Positions 30,641 through 43,753 of a stretch of DNA of 64,000 nt are shown in pieces. The position numbers were made by a program, and so were the translations under genes. The notes beneath the pieces are model-generated. The model was not told the origin of the DNA. It did not search any database and saw nothing but the letters and a program-made list of their open reading frames with translations. Each line of letters starts with the position of its first letter. The stretch's first letter is position 1. The stretch is from Elmis aenea (Eukaryota > Arthropoda > Insecta > Coleoptera > Elmidae), in the NCBI GenBank assembly GCA_947652605.1, contig OX393576.1, forward strand, positions 55,838,966 through 55,902,965. Reading direction: 5' to 3'.

Positions 30641-31352
30641 CAAAGTTATGTAGCACTGTCAACTGTCACAACAACGCCTGTCAATTATAATAATGAGTTC
30701 GCCTTCTTATCATGCAAAAACTGGACATTAAACGACGAACAAGTACCGTAAGATATTTTTCTGCATATTGAGGATAATGAATTTTTATTAACGCAAATGA
30801 AACGAAGAATTCTTCGTTAGGCAGAAAATTGGATTCATTATTCTTCAAGAAGTTCTCAACAAACTTAAAATTAATAAGGTCATTAAATGTTTTGGGTTAT
30901 TAACGTCTTTTAAACTTCGATGGTTGTATCCAGCATAATAAATGAAATTGGGTCATGAATTTAAATTAGCTCCTTCGTTATATTTCTGTAATGTATAAAT
31001 AAATATCTAAATCTATTAGAATAGGGCCATTTTGTTGCGGAAGTTGTGAAAGATTTAAGGGAAACTTTAATCTAAAGCTCTGGGAAGACTTCAAATAAAA
31101 TATCTTGCCCTTTGTGCTTCGCATGCAGTGCGTAACTCAAGCTGCGTTAGAATTGTAAAAAAGGCAGTTAATCATGTGTTGCTTTTGAAGTAGCTGTGTC
31201 ATTTAATACAGAATTATTCAAATTAATTGCTTTGTTGTGCGCGGTTTTAGTCATTCTGGACTAAGATAAAATGCTTTCCTTGTTTACAACACAATTAATA
31301 CAATATAATTGAGATAATTAAGTCACATATAAATAATCCTTAGTGCTTAACA
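30641..31352. other. AT-rich interval, no gene seen
   Basis: No coding segment or element boundary recognised. Confidence 0.4.
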
Positions 31353-32431
31353 TGCACGGTGTTGACTGAGAGTATTGTACATGGAACTTTATTATGCAAA
31401 ATCAAATAGTTGCAATTTTGGCTCCCCTGATTATTGTACGATAAAAAGTGTAAATATAAAACTTATTCAAAATCAAAGCATTGGTCAGATTCATTACTTT
31501 CATTTTCAATTTGATTAGCGTTTCCGATGCCCTTGGAAAAACTTAAAAAATATCGCGGTAGTCTGGTTTCCCATAGTTTTATATGGATTTTATGCAACAA
31601 CAGTATGCATCTTAAACCCATCTCATAGCAAAATCATCCTCAGATCAGAATTTCAGATTCTCGAAGTAGTGCAGTGTTGCCAAAACGAAGAAAAATGTAA
31701 TTTTATGAAAATTGAAAACTACGCGTTTTTAATTTTTTTATGGGTAAAACATAATAACTTGCTTATTTTTTATCAGCGATTTAAAAAAATTAAATATTTG
31801 CTTCGATTGGCTGAATCGCGCACTGCGTGGAAAATTATTTCTCACGAGATTTACTAACTCTGTCAAATAAGTTTAAAACGTGACATCGCAAATTTTGGAA
31901 AGCGCGTGCAGCGTAAAATGTTATATGGGAGTACTTTTTTATTTTTATAAATAGGTCACTACTATATCCAAAAGAAATTGTAACAAAATAAACGAAGTTT
32001 TTGCTACAAACAGAACTCTGATATCCCTAAATACTCCCTATTAAATAAATGTCTTTGTTGCGTCTTAACGTGTAAATTTTCTTTAACACTCTTATTCTCC
32101 GAATAACAATGGCAACAACACTTTTAAAATCTAGATCACAATAAACTTACCTTCTTGCAAGATATAACAACGCTTATTCGTATCTTATTTCATATTTCTG
32201 CAATAAAAATTTCAAATAATAGTAGAAAAGTGAAAACTACTAATAGACATTTAAAACTTTGGCCATTTAGTTTTAATTTTAGAAAATGTAAGTTGTTAAT
32301 TTTTTTTTTGATGTTTAACAAATTTTATTCTTACACTTTTGTCGTAAAATAAACAGGGGAGCCAATATTTGCAACCATTTTATTTCGCATGGTAAAGTCC
32401 TTTGTACGATACTCTCACCCAACACCGTGTA
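31353..32431. mobile_element. Foldback element with CACGGTG ends
   Basis: The left end TGCACGGTGTTGACTGAGAG is mirrored by CTCTCACCCAACACCGTGTA at 32412-32431. Inner blocks (CTCCCCTGATTATT side against the AGGGGAGCC side) pair for about 100 bp. The interior is about 0.9 kb AT-rich, with frames of about 65 codons lacking transposase motifs. It resembles the TACAGGG group but with divergent termini. Confidence 0.75.
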
Positions 32432-34327
32432 TAAACTTTTTCAGTTATCAGTAGTTGTCCAATTAAATCAATTTAAAAACAAATTAAAAAACAACTACAT
32501 GCAAAACTTTTTTTACGTTTATTATACTTTGATAGATCTTTTGTTAAGAAACAGCAATTGCATTTTTATGTTACAAATTTGTAAATACATATAACGTCAT
32601 ATTAAGAAAATAAAACGTCTGAGTTTGCGTAGTAACACTTAATTGGCAAATTAAAAACATTAACGCATAATTTAGGTCCTACAAATTTAGTTTTAGTATT
32701 TAAAGCTTATTTTTGTTGTTGATGTAATCTTGCAATACATTTTGCAATGTTGTTATTGGTATTTTATTACTATCTTCGACGGAAGGAAAATAAAATATCA
32801 AGTTGTACGTTATTTAAGAACTGCTCAAACAATAGTAAAATAAGAACTTTGCTACCAAAATATTTTATGCATTAGCTGTGTTTAAAATTAGGACGTCTTA
32901 CCTTAAATGCTATTGTAAATCTTCTTGTACTGCTACTGGTACTGAAAAGTATAGAAACTATAGTCAAAAACTATTTGAAAATGCATTGGGGGTGATATAA
33001 AAATATGTACCAATGTTTATATTTTAAAATAAATTACTATATTTACTTTGTATAAGTGAAAAATGGATATACATTTAAAATTTAGGTAATTACTTTGTAA
33101 GGATGTATTGCTAAATAACGTACATATTTAAAATATTCATATTGTGTAAAATATTTGTTGGACTTATGTAAGGATTTTTTTTTAAATTTTTGCTCTTTAT
33201 ATTGCATAAAATATTCAGGCTAAACAAGTTATTATCTTTGTTAGAAAATAGATTTTTTCCAAGTCTTTATTATTGCCCTTATGTTAAAAAACTAGTACAC
33301 TCTAATGTGGCATTGTGCGGGGGGTAATCAAAAGACTACAATTATTTAAAAACGATAGAGTTAGCAATTAAAATACTGTTTATTGACAGTTTACGACTAT
33401 TTTTCAACTTCTGAAAACGTTGTTTTATTATTTTTTTATTTGTTTATAGTTTTATTGCAAATTTAAGTCTATTAAATAACTTTTTGATTAGGAAACAAAT
33501 ATACAATGCAAGTCCTTCACAACGTATTTTTTGTTCTAAACTTTTAAGCCTCTTGGCAAGGTATACTATATTAAATGTTTCAATACTTAACTTAAAACTG
33601 CCAACAGTTTTAGAAAAAATTATATTATTAGGAATACTTTCAGAAAATGCAGACTGCAGAATTACAGAAACTAATTCAATTTAACTCTTGGCTATTTTTT
33701 AAATACAGCTTTTATTTTTGAAACTTGTGACAAAACTTCGCAGGCTGAGATGGGACCATAGTTTTTGTTGCTAAATAGCTGCAAGTCTTCTTAAGATCGA
33801 AGAACGACGTTCTTATATATTAAATTATAATTACTTATTAACAAAAATATCGTTTCATGTAACATTACTGCTTAGGGAATAATCCAAATTCTTGAAATTC
33901 TTGTTCAGAATTTATTAACCTTTGCAGCGTTCTAGGATCATAAAGTTAATAAGTCCAACTGAAAACTTTTCAAAGTCAAACATTAATTATTGACGGTTAG
34001 TCGGCGCCTTTATTTTATATTTAGACGCCCTGAAGCCAGCTCACTCTCGAATATTATCTAAAATTGCGACATATACAAAATGTTATAAAAACATAACTTT
34101 ATGTTTTTGATAAGTCGATTGGCAGCAATTTCTTTTATATGCATATCAGTTTTCTTTTAAATCAAAACCGTACAAACTTTTGTAAAAACATTTTTAAATA
34201 ACATTAGGTAAGTTTATTGACTGATATTTACCAACACCTCTTTTGAATGCTTGTGTTTGATCTAAAGTTTTATTTCTTGAAAACTTTTTAAAATACCTCG
34301 TGTAAAATTTATTCTTTGGAATAAATA
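32432..34327. other. AT-rich interval, no gene seen
   Basis: 1.9 kb of AT-rich DNA. The frame at 33484-33684 has no family signature. No repeats recognised. Confidence 0.4.
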
Positions 34328-35631
34328 TACAGTGTGGTCTACATAAAAGGGCCACTATTGGGATCTCGTAAACGGCAAGAGCTACAAAAATGTTTAAATT
34401 AGAAGAATTTCTAAGACTTATTTAGTGGTGCTTTAACCTCTTAAACAAGTTTCACTGCACGCTTGATAATAATCCAAAATTAAATGGGAATTTTTAAAGA
34501 AAAATCGTTAATAACTCGGTTATACTTGATGGTACAAAAACATTTTTGGGGAAAAAGTTGTACATTTTCTTACGCACTGTAAAATGAAAACATTAATTTG
34601 TTTTATTATTGTTTAAATTCTTAGATAAATAACAAATTGGATTTTTTAAAATGGAAACCATAGTTGGCTATGATTTTATGAAAAAGCATTTTCTTCCCCT
34701 CTTTTTAATTATACCTCTAAGGTTTAATGTATTTATTTTGGTATTTAGGCTCAAAACAAATAAAATTCATTAAAAAGTCCTCCTGAAGCTACAAAGCCAG
34801 GAACTGAAGCAATTATGAAACAATTTTTTCATTTTACAGTGCGTAAAAACTTTTCCCAAAAATATTTTTGTACCATCAAGTGTAACCGAGTTATTAACGA
34901 TTGTTCTTTAAAAATTCCTATTTAATTTTGGTTTATTATGGAACTTTTTTAACCCTTTAACAGTGCTCTACGAACTGAGTTCGGACGTTTTTTTCGCGCT
35001 AATACCGTGACGCTACGATTTGAATTTGGGCACTTTTACCGCTTTTGCACCGTTGTTCTACGAACTGAGTTCGAGCGGTTTTATCGCGCTTGTACGGTGC
35101 TGTACGATTTGAGGCCTTGTACACGCGAAGCGGATAACTTCAGTTGATCGCGCGTTAGAGCCGGTTTTGTGCACGCGACACTATCAAGGCGGCGTAGGCA
35201 GATTGTTTTTTACTTGCATTCTGTGTTGAAGCTATAAGTTAAAAAAAAACAAAAACTAGGTTGGTCTTTGTCACCGACGCCAACAGTCTTATTTTTTCTT
35301 GACCCAAAAATCTTATGCAGGTAGATTTGGGTTCGCGCGGTTTTTGCGTGTGATTTTTGTATAAATTTTTTTGAGGTGCTGATAGAGAACAGCCTAATTG
35401 TTGTATTTTGCGACGCACAGCTTCATTACAGAAGCAACATTAAAAAAAGGGCAGCCGATACCGCCGCGACATTGTCGCATGTATAAACCCAGTAATTTAA
35501 TGTAACAGTCACTAGGGGTTAAAACATTAAAGCATGACAGAAAATATAAAAGTTGTCTAATTTAAACTTTTTTGTAGCTCTTACCGTTTACGAGATCCCA
35601 ATAGTGTTCCCTCTATGTGGATCACCCTGTA
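34328..35631. mobile_element. Foldback element with nested piggyBac-like MITE
   Basis: Ends TACAGTGTGG (34328) and ATCACCCTGTA (35631) lead into inverted arms of over 200 bp, including GGGATCTCGTAAACGG against CCGTTTACGAGATCCC. The right arm is interrupted at 34949-35522 by a TTAA-flanked insertion. Removing that insertion restores arm symmetry. Confidence 0.85.
34953..35518. mobile_element. piggyBac-like MITE, TTAA duplication
   Basis: A 566-bp GC-richer insert flanked by TTAA (34949-34952, 35519-35522). It begins CCCTTTAACAGTG and ends CACTAGGGG, both C-rich outward ends of piggyBac style. The left part has two imperfect direct copies of a unit of about 85 bp that includes CTACGAACTGAGTTCG. 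No transposase is encoded. Confidence 0.75.
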
Positions 35632-36785
35632 TAACTATTTCAAAATGTTATCCTATATAAATTGTTTAAGTTCATAAATTTTAAAAATATTTAAGTAATT
35701 TATATTACAAATAAATAATAATTAAAAACTCGCTTATCTTTTCTAAGAAAAATTGCTTGTTGAAAAAATATTCTACTAACGAAGATATCAGTTTTAACTG
35801 GTAAACATTTTCTTCAAAAGGCGATTGTTGTTAAAAAGGATGATATTTAAATAAATTACTGTATGTACCTATAAATGCTTGAATTATTCGACTGATTTAT
35901 TTACTATTTAAAAAACGACGTATCTATTTTTATGGAAGATGTCTTGTAGAATTAATAAACCTTTTTTTTTTCTCTCATCAGCAGAAATCTTATTTTTGAT
36001 AAGAGATTTTACTTTAAAGAATATAAATGATTAATTATTGAATTTATTTATTGCATAATAACATATAAATATACTCATTTAATATATTTTGCTTTCCAAA
36101 GTGTAATTCCAGATAAAACAATTTGTACAATACAATCTGTTATTTCAACAGCGCGAATTAAGATAATTCATTTAATTTTACCTTTGTGTTGTTAAACTTC
36201 CGCAATTTCTCATCTATTATATTTAAAGAGAACGTAATTATTAAAGTAATATTGTTTGAAGGGGTTTCCTAAACAGCAAAATTTAATTTCGGTAACACTA
36301 ACGGAACTTGTCGCGAGTATTTTATTATAAGAACTTATCAGATTTATTTGAGCCACTGAAGTGTCGCGAAATATGAATGTCTGTTGTAGCAGTTAAATTA
36401 AACCACCTTTAACCATAAATCAAGAAAACTTACAGTGTCATGTAGTTGCGTTATTATTAAGTAATGTGGTCTTAAAAATCGGAAAAAACTTACTGTGAAA
36501 TGAAGTTGCGTTGGCTATTAGCTACTATTATAAAAAGCATTTTTACATCGTTGTATAAATATAACTTTTTTTATTTAAAAATCCTGCTTACCCGTGAGCG
36601 GATTATACGATTTCGTGGTTTAACTGTTTTATTACATTATTGGGTATGAAGGAAAAAAGTAAATACAAAATGTAAAAGCAAAAACATCCCCTACAAGCTC
36701 ACATGTGATGGCGACTTAAATGAGACAATCAGTTTTATACGCATAATAGAAAACTTCCACTTAAACTTCCTATAAAAGCAACTTG
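35632..36785. other. AT-rich interval, no gene seen
   Basis: AT-rich. Near 36430-36515 a segment with AAAACTTACWGTG and AGTTGCGTT is repeated once in tandem (about 60 bp). No gene seen. Confidence 0.4.
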
Positions 36786-36982
36786 GATTTTAGGTATGGG
36801 ACATGAATATTGTCTTTTAAAGGTGATTAAATAATCTACAAGAAAACGTAGAAATATGCAGGGTGTTGTACCTATATAAAATAACAAGGTTGGATATTGT
36901 TTCGCGAAAATTAATTTAAAATAGTTTTTGCATAATGCAGATCGTGGTGCTAAACAACAATTTATTGTATTTAGAAGTTTTA

Positions 36983-37122
36983 AGGTGCCTGTCCACGTGA
37001 GAGTAAACTACTCTCGATAGCAGCGTCGCCAAGGATACAGCCCCTGAGAGTTACTCGCGATTGGTTGTATCCTTGGCGACGCTGCTATCGAGAGTTGTTT
37101 ACTCTCACGTGGACAGGCACCA
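36983..37122. mobile_element. 140-bp palindromic MITE, TTA target duplication (copy 2)
   Basis: Same length and nearly the same sequence as 9942-10081, flanked by TTA (36980-36982, 37123-37125). The first base is A instead of T. It is inserted within the tandem array of about 310-bp units. Confidence 0.9.
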
Positions 37123-37164
37123 TTAAGTGTTTACTCGAAAAATGGAGATATTAAATAGTATAGG

Positions 37165-37646
37165 TACAGGGTGGTGCTTTTTTCGATGCTCACCATTGCT
37201 ATCTTGGAAACGGTAAGAGATACAAGGTCGATTAAATTAGAGAAAAGTTGCACATTTTTATGGCGATTAAGAATCTGAAAAGAAATCCTGGATACTTTGA
37301 TTCATTTCTGATTTATTACAAAAAAAAACTGAAAAATGTGATTTTAGAAAAATTTTATTATCTTCTCAACCATTTAAACTTGGTAACTTTATGTTTTTCA
37401 CCGTCCTGGGTTTGATTGTTTAAATGCAATAGCGCCAATGGTAGGCAAGATAATAATATTTTTCTAAAATCACATTTTTCAGTTTTTTTTTGTAATAAAT
37501 CAGAAACGAATCAAAATATCCAGGATTTCTTTTCAGATTCTTAATCGTCATAAAAATGTGCAAATTTTCTCTAATTTAACCGACCTTGTATCTCTTACCG
37601 TTTCCAAGATAGCAATGGTGAGCATCGAAAAAAGCACCACCCTGTA
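37165..37646. mobile_element. 482-bp foldback MITE, TACAGGG type
   Basis: TACAGGGTGGTGCTTTTTTC and its inverse GCACCACCCTGTA bound arms of about 200 bp with few mismatches, flanking a short loop. TA target. No coding capacity. Confidence 0.9.
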
Positions 37647-38489
37647 TACCTGTATTTCCTTAAAAAAAAATTGCATCTTCACCAATTTTTTAAAGAGATT
37701 GTTAAAATTGCAGTAACTTGTTAACTATTAATTTTAGGTATAGAACATGCTGAATGAATTTTAAAGGCAATTAATTCGTCTACAAGAAAACGTAATAATA
37801 TAGAGAGTGTTTAAAATAAGAAAGTCGCATATTGTTTTGCGAGAAGTAAACACCCTGTATATACGAAAAATTTTGTATCAGGTATGCAGCTCGTGATGTT
37901 AAACAACTTATTTGTTAAAAAAATTTCTGTCTATTTTAATAGGTAACAGATATATTAATTAATTTGCATTAACCTGGTATAATACCTGTCACCTCCACCA
38001 TTTTGTAAAATGACATAATAAATTCATAATCACTTGAGAAATATTGATTTTAGGTAGGTATATGTCATCCTAATCATTTTAAAAGGCAATTAAATTATTT
38101 TTGAAAAAACATAAAAATAAACAGGGTGTAGTAAAATTGGATATTGTTCCGCGGCAATTAAACATTCTGTATACTGGTAAATAATTGTGATATATGAAGC
38201 TCATCTATGCAATTAACTTTGTATTTAAAATTATTTAGAATCAACTGTTATAACAGAAAAATTAATTAATTTATTACCTGTGTAAAATATTCGGCACATA
38301 CACCATTTGTTTAAATAATTTATTAAATTCGTAATAACTCAAGATATATTGATTTTAGGTAGTATTTTCGGTACTTATTCTCGGTATTTTTTTAAAGGTT
38401 TTTTGTTACCGGATCCCGAAAATGCTTTTGAACCGAGCCACCCTGGGAATATGACAAACGATACCGATGGACGGACTTTTTGATGTCAG

Positions 38490-38757
38490 AACGAGTTGAT
38501 ACTTCAGAAATGTAATTTTCGCAAGATGGAGTTACAGCTCACACTACCAATTTTTGAAGAACGAATAGTTTCCAGAAACTGGTAAATATTATGATCATTT
38601 CATTCGCCTGACCTGACCACCCCAGATTACTTCCCGAGAAGATATCTGCAAAAGTGGGTATACAGCAAGAAGCCAACCATCATTTTAGAGCTTAAAAATA
38701 AAATTCAAATGGAAATTGAAGAGATACGAAAAGATACATTGCGCCGTGTTATGTAAC
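38490..38757 (+). pseudogene. C-terminal fragment of a mariner-like transposase
   Basis: Translated with frameshifts it gives FSQDGVTAHTTN (second catalytic Asp), LTPDYF-like residues after a PDL block, then ELKNKIQMEIEEIRKDTLRR and VM. That is the C-terminal order of the QDGATAHT group of insect transposases that carry a DUF4817 N-terminus. It could derive from an autonomous partner of the 7993-9207 type elements (inference). Confidence 0.75.
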
Positions 38758-39129
38758 ATTTAATTAAAAGAGCAAGAATTTGCGAGGAAACAGAAGGGAA
38801 ATCCTATTTTTTTAAGCTTGATTACAAAAATTAATTTTAACCGGAAGTTTAACATTTTTATTTTATCTTTATAACAAATAGAAATAAAAAATCATTTAAT
38901 ACTTAAAACCTTAAAGACTTATGGAATTTATTTCCACCCTACAGTTCTTGTTCAAAAAGTTGTCGACATAGTCTATGGAAATGAACAAAAAAGTAAATGT
39001 TGATACTTTAATAAAAACATTAGGTACAAGGTTTTACGTTAGTTGGGTTTGAATTCTGATACCTACGTAACAAATATCGATCAAGAATTATAGCATCAAA
39101 TTATTTCTGTAAAATTGTTTTATTTGCAG

Positions 39130-39203
39130 CACATCTGCTTGGATTAGAATCGGTAGATTTCATGTCAAAATACCGCGAAAAATATGAGAACTATGATCAA
39201 TAA
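39130..39203 (+). other. Weak candidate terminal coding exon
   Basis: After the acceptor-like TTTTATTTGCAG (ending 39129) the frame CA/CAT CTG... gives HLLGLESVDFMSKYREKYEN, then YDQ and a stop, followed by AATAAA-like A/T-rich DNA. The peptide is short but protein-like. No upstream exon or family was recognised. It may also be transposon-derived. Confidence 0.25.
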
Positions 39204-39805
39204 ATTTAATAATAAAAACATCCATTCACCTTGAAAATGAATGATTCATATCTAATATAGTTTGATTTATATCAGTCACCTGTATCCTACGATCTTGATA
39301 AACTCTACGATTAATGGCGCAACCAACTTTTACCAATTTCCCGCATTAAATGGTATCTCATAGAGCCCAAAATAACTGATTTAAATTATGGATCTAACTG
39401 AGCACACGAACTCTTATCAGATCAGGATGAAATTTCGAAATGTACGCTACATTTAGGTGAATGCATGAACGTCAAAGTTATCATGTACAATCAGTTACGT
39501 TATTAGTCTAATAGTCTCTTATATTCCACCATTTTTTAGTATTATGTTAATAATTACTTTATTATTCACAATAACTTGTATCGTTACTGTTAATCTACCA
39601 TATTTTTCGGTTACGTAGCTTGCAATCAGTAGCCCCATAAAATAAATTAATTTAGATCGATTAAAATGATTTATCTTTCATAGTTTTGCTTTTTAATTAA
39701 AAATCATTTTAAAATATTTTGGTTTTATATTCAGTTTGAATTTTTTACGAAGACTGATTGTAATGCGTGTTTTAACAAAGACCTCATTTTTTGTAAGAGC
39801 TAGAG

Positions 39806-40907
39806 CAGGGGTGGCCTATTGCCTATTTTAAATAATTTTCTCACATTGAGGTAACTTTTGCAATAACTGAAAAAAAAACATTACTAATTGAATATTTTTT
39901 ATTGACTCCTAATAGAAATTTGTAATTAAACAAAAACTAAAGATACATAACTAAATTTTAAAAGAAATATTAAATATTTTACCAATAGAAAGATTATAAT
40001 TAGACAAAAATAATAATGTACATTACATGTGGTTACTTTTCAAACAACATTAATTAAGTAGCTACCTACAATAAAAATATAAATTTTTGATGCGATTTTT
40101 GTTATTGCATGCTTTTTGTTGAGTTTTTAATATCAGGTTGGTATTTCGTTACTTTTAATAAAATGCTTGCTGAACCAGATTCATCCGTTAATGTATTTCT
40201 GAATTTATTTTTTATTAAAATCATTCGTGAAACCCTGAAACAGTGACTCACATGCATATGCGGAAGAAAATATAGTTAAAATAGCCGACGCTAATTTCTT
40301 TAAAGATTTGAAGTCTTCTGGAATCGTTTAATTTTAATTTCAGCATTATTATTTATTTTTATCTCCAAACGTTCCCTTTCAATAAGCTCTAAAATTTTCC
40401 CCAAGTCAATAAACTTTTGCCTCCAAATTGCACTTGATTAAAAATCAATTAATTGCATTTCAAAATTTTCTTATTTTACCCATTCAAAAATTTCCAAATC
40501 AAGGTCATCAACTTTGATTATGCCTGGGCAAATTATGAATTTTAAAATTTCTCCGAAATTAAAAAATTGAGATAATCGGGAAAACAATTTACCTAATATT
40601 GATTCCACAGCTGTGGTTAAATCTTCTGTCAACTGAATTTGATTTATTTCAATTTGGAAAATATTTGAAGGCATGAGAAGCAATATCTCGTTTAAATACT
40701 AATAATTTTGTTTCAAAATCGCATAGTTTCGAAACAAAATGCATGTGTTGTATTTGAATAAATATAACTTGGTGTCAATTATTCATCATTTAAAAAAAAA
40801 ATATAAATTTTCCAAAGATTTTAGGAAAGCAACTACTTCTACCGCATGCCAATAAATTATTTTTACGGGCCAGCTGTGGCACGCGTGCCATAGGTTCGCC
40901 ACCCCTG
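39806..40907 (-). mobile_element. hAT element with decayed GTF2IRD2/ZBED-like transposase
   Basis: The ends CAGGGGTGGC and GCCACCCCTG are flanked by AGCTAGAG (39798-39805) and AGCTAGTT (40908-40915), 6 of 8 matching. The minus strand encodes transposase scraps. At 40683-40471 there is IFQIEINQIQLTEDL with FFNFGEILKFIICPG. About 40290-40100 is the C-terminal dimerisation region, with MILIKNKFRNTLTDESG. Stops interrupt the frame. It is non-functional. Confidence 0.8.
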
Positions 40908-40915
40908 AGCTAGTT

Positions 40916-41460
40916 CGTCGGTTTAAATGTAAAAAAGGTGAAACTCTTGTGTTTATTAAACACGTTGAGCGCCGCATGAGCCACCGGTGGCAATTTGACA
41001 AAAATAGTAATGATTTTGAAAAAAAGTGCAAGTAAAATGTTTAAAGTTAAAAGTGCCATGCATTTTTGTAATCGTAAACAGCCGTAACTCATTGTTCGTA
41101 AAATATGACTTATGCCACTTTTGAAATAAACGGCTCAATTATTTACACCGATCCACAATATTTTGTAAGTGTTGATTGCAATGCATTTACTATTACAATA
41201 TTTGTTAAGTAGGCCAAGTAGGCCTTTATTAAGTCAATTAGAGAATTCGGTTATGGAATTTTTATGTGATTATGCATTTTTCTTTTAAAAAATTGGCGGA
41301 TATGCTGCTTGCTTTGGAAAGAGTTGATTTTAGTAACGTTGTACACAATCAACGCAGACCATCGTTTCTGGTTGTTGATCGAAGACTAACTAGTGTAGCT
41401 ACTTATAAGGGTATTTTAATTTACGAAAATCATTCTTTGCCAATAATTTTGCACAATTAA
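40916..41460. other. Interval without a recognised gene
   Basis: Several overlapping frames on the minus strand (40910-41138) and one on the plus strand (41266-41460) lack family signatures. Confidence 0.4.
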
Positions 41461-43753
41461 TTTGCAATGCACCTAATCCTGTAGATTAATAAACATTTTA
41501 ACTTTAACCTAATTTGCTACGTTTATTTTTGAGGCTGGATGTAGTCAATGGTCAATCATAGTCACGATCACAATCTAATCACTACACTACTGTGGCAACA
41601 TAGCACTGTACTCGGCTTTTGTACACTTTTAGTCTACACAAGTTCAAAGGGTTTAATCCTTTTGAGCCTACGCAATAGTTTTTGATTATCGAGAAGTTGG
41701 AGCACTTCAATGTTGGTATGTCTGTGGAGCCTCTCCTCGTGGCTTTTGGCTGCTTTTTTAAGTTTCTTCCAGGGCAGATTCAACCTGGAGTTCCCGGTGT
41801 AAATCGCTGTTCTGAACATACCTACCAAGGAGCATTTACTATGCTCCTTAATACACGGTTTTGGAATTTTTGAAGACAGCTGTAGTTGCTTGTTTTGGTA
41901 CAGCGCCATAATTATTGTAATCCATATGTCCAAACAGGCTGGAGCACCTATTTGTATAGGAGCAGTTTGTTTTGGATAGAAAGCTGGGAATTTCTTTCTA
42001 TCAACCAATACATCTCTATACTTTATCTTCAGCTGTTCCGTTTTCTTTTTGATGTGTTCCTTCCATTTTAACTTGACGTCTAAGTTTACGCCAAGATATA
42101 TAGCAGTCTTTCTGCAAAGGTTTATATTTTTATTTAGATTTAGATACACTGGTAGGTAGTTTATTCTTTTATTGGTGAAATTAACGTGGACAGATTTTTC
42201 TTCGTTAATTTTTATATGCCACTGTTTTGTCCATGCATATATTTTATCAATTGCGCTTTGGAAATTTTCTGTTGCTTCTTCTATGGTTGCTCCTGTTTCC
42301 TGTAGTTAGAACTGCGGTGTCGTCACTCGTCAGCAAATGTGGCGAGTTTTACGGTTTGTGTTTCTGGAATGTCATGTGTATACAGCAGGTACAATACCCG
42401 TCCAAGGACACTTCCTTGAGTTACACCTGCTCTTAAAAAATCAAGTTCTGAGTATTCGTTTTCCATTTTGACCTTAAACGTTCGCTGATATAGGTATGAC
42501 TCCAGAAGCTGACTATATTGAACAGGAAGCATTTTGTTTAATTTCATTAGTAATCCTTTATGCCAGACTTTGTCAAATGCCTAAGCAACATCGAAGAATG
42601 TTGCAGAACAAATTTTCTTTTCTTCTAAGGACTTCTCTATGTCATTTATTATTCGATGAACCTGGTCTACGGTGGAGTGTTTGTCACGAAATCAAAACTG
42701 ATGTGTAGGAATAAGTTGTTTTTATCTTGATTATGATGTTCATTCTTTTTAATAGCAGCTTTTCAAAAGCTTTGATGTTATATTAAGAAGTGAAATTGGC
42801 CTATATAATGTAATCTCAGGGGCATTTTAGGATTGATATGTTTCTTTATTACTTATTTTACTTTCTTTGGAGTGGTTAATTTTATGTTTTCGTTTTCAAT
42901 AATTTCATCTAGATAATCGATTTCAGTCTGTTCAGCATATGGTGGAAAAGTATTTTCTAAGTATTAGGCAAAGGCTTCCACTTTTTGTTTAGCATCCCTT
43001 GCCCATGTTCTGTCTCCTCTGCGGGTTGATGGGATATGTTTTATTGGTCTGTTGATCTTCTTAGCGGCCTTTCAAAGTGAGTAGTCGGTGCTTTGGTCGT
43101 CCGTTAATTCACATAAGTATGTGTTGACAGATTCGTTTTTTATTTTCATGATTTCTCTTCGTAATTGTTGCGTTAGATTATTTAAGCTATTTTTGTTCTC
43201 CGTTGTTCTAGATCTCTGCCATATCTTTCTAGCTTTTCTGTTTTCCTTGATTAGTTCTCGTATATCTTTATAGGATAATAATTGTTATCTACCTTTTTTT
43301 AATCTGAGGCGTATTGTTCCAGGCAGCCTGCTAAACGTTTATCATAAATTTCTCTATTTCTTGGTCCAAATCTTCGATTGTTCTTATCGGCACATTTAAT
43401 TAAAGTCCTTCACTAAGCTCTAATTGAAAACCTTCCCAATCTGTTCCTTTATTAGTTAAGGAGAGATTAAGTTCTGTTGTTATAATGTTTTCACTTATTG
43501 TTAGAAGAATTGGTGAATGGTCTGATAACAGTTCTTAAACATCTTCTATTTTTATAAAATTTGTAACAATTTGTCTCGAGATAAAGAAATCCAACAGATC
43601 GGGAATTTTATTTTCATCAGTTGGCCAATACGTGGGTTTGCCTGTAGAATGCCATCTGCATTTCAGTTTTGTATTAGCACGATATAGTTCTTTACCTTGT
43701 GGTAAGTCTTGAGCCCCAACAAGTATTTTTAGCATTGAAGTTTCCATCCAGTA
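41461..43753 (-). pseudogene. Jockey-type LINE, minus strand, 5'-truncated and decayed
   Basis: Same family as 60546-63524, read in reverse. From 43753 down: endonuclease remnant with LKCRWHSTGKPTYWPTDENK, the SDH-containing block, RT with FDKVW-like and GVTQGSVLGRVLYLL, a FADE-type active-site box (40s bp after 42360) and C-terminal LDVKLKWKEHIKKK. It begins within the endonuclease (GGxFNAKN box), so the 5' half is missing. Multiple frameshifts are present; no poly(A) tail survives at 41461. Overall similarity to the plus-strand copy is high but with many indels. Confidence 0.9.

Larger units (their letters stand above)
36786..38400 (+). repeat. Tandem array, unit about 310 bp, four partial units
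   Basis: The phrase GATTTTAGGTA (first base or two variable) recurs at about 36786, 37732, 38047 and 38352. Each unit continues with AAAGGYRATTAA, AGAAAACGTA, ACAGGGTG and GGATATTGTTYCGCG. After subtracting the two MITEs inserted in unit 1 the spacings become about 319, 315 and 305 bp. Units are diverged. The same family occurs at 50640-51060. Confidence 0.7.

Noticed and set aside
36786..38400. CRISPR-like array from regularly spaced repeats
   Set aside because: Unit of about 310 bp, diverged repeats and a eukaryotic context; it is a tandem repeat.
41266..41460. 64-codon plus-strand frame ending where the LINE starts
   Set aside because: No family signature and an end set by neighbouring repeat sequence.
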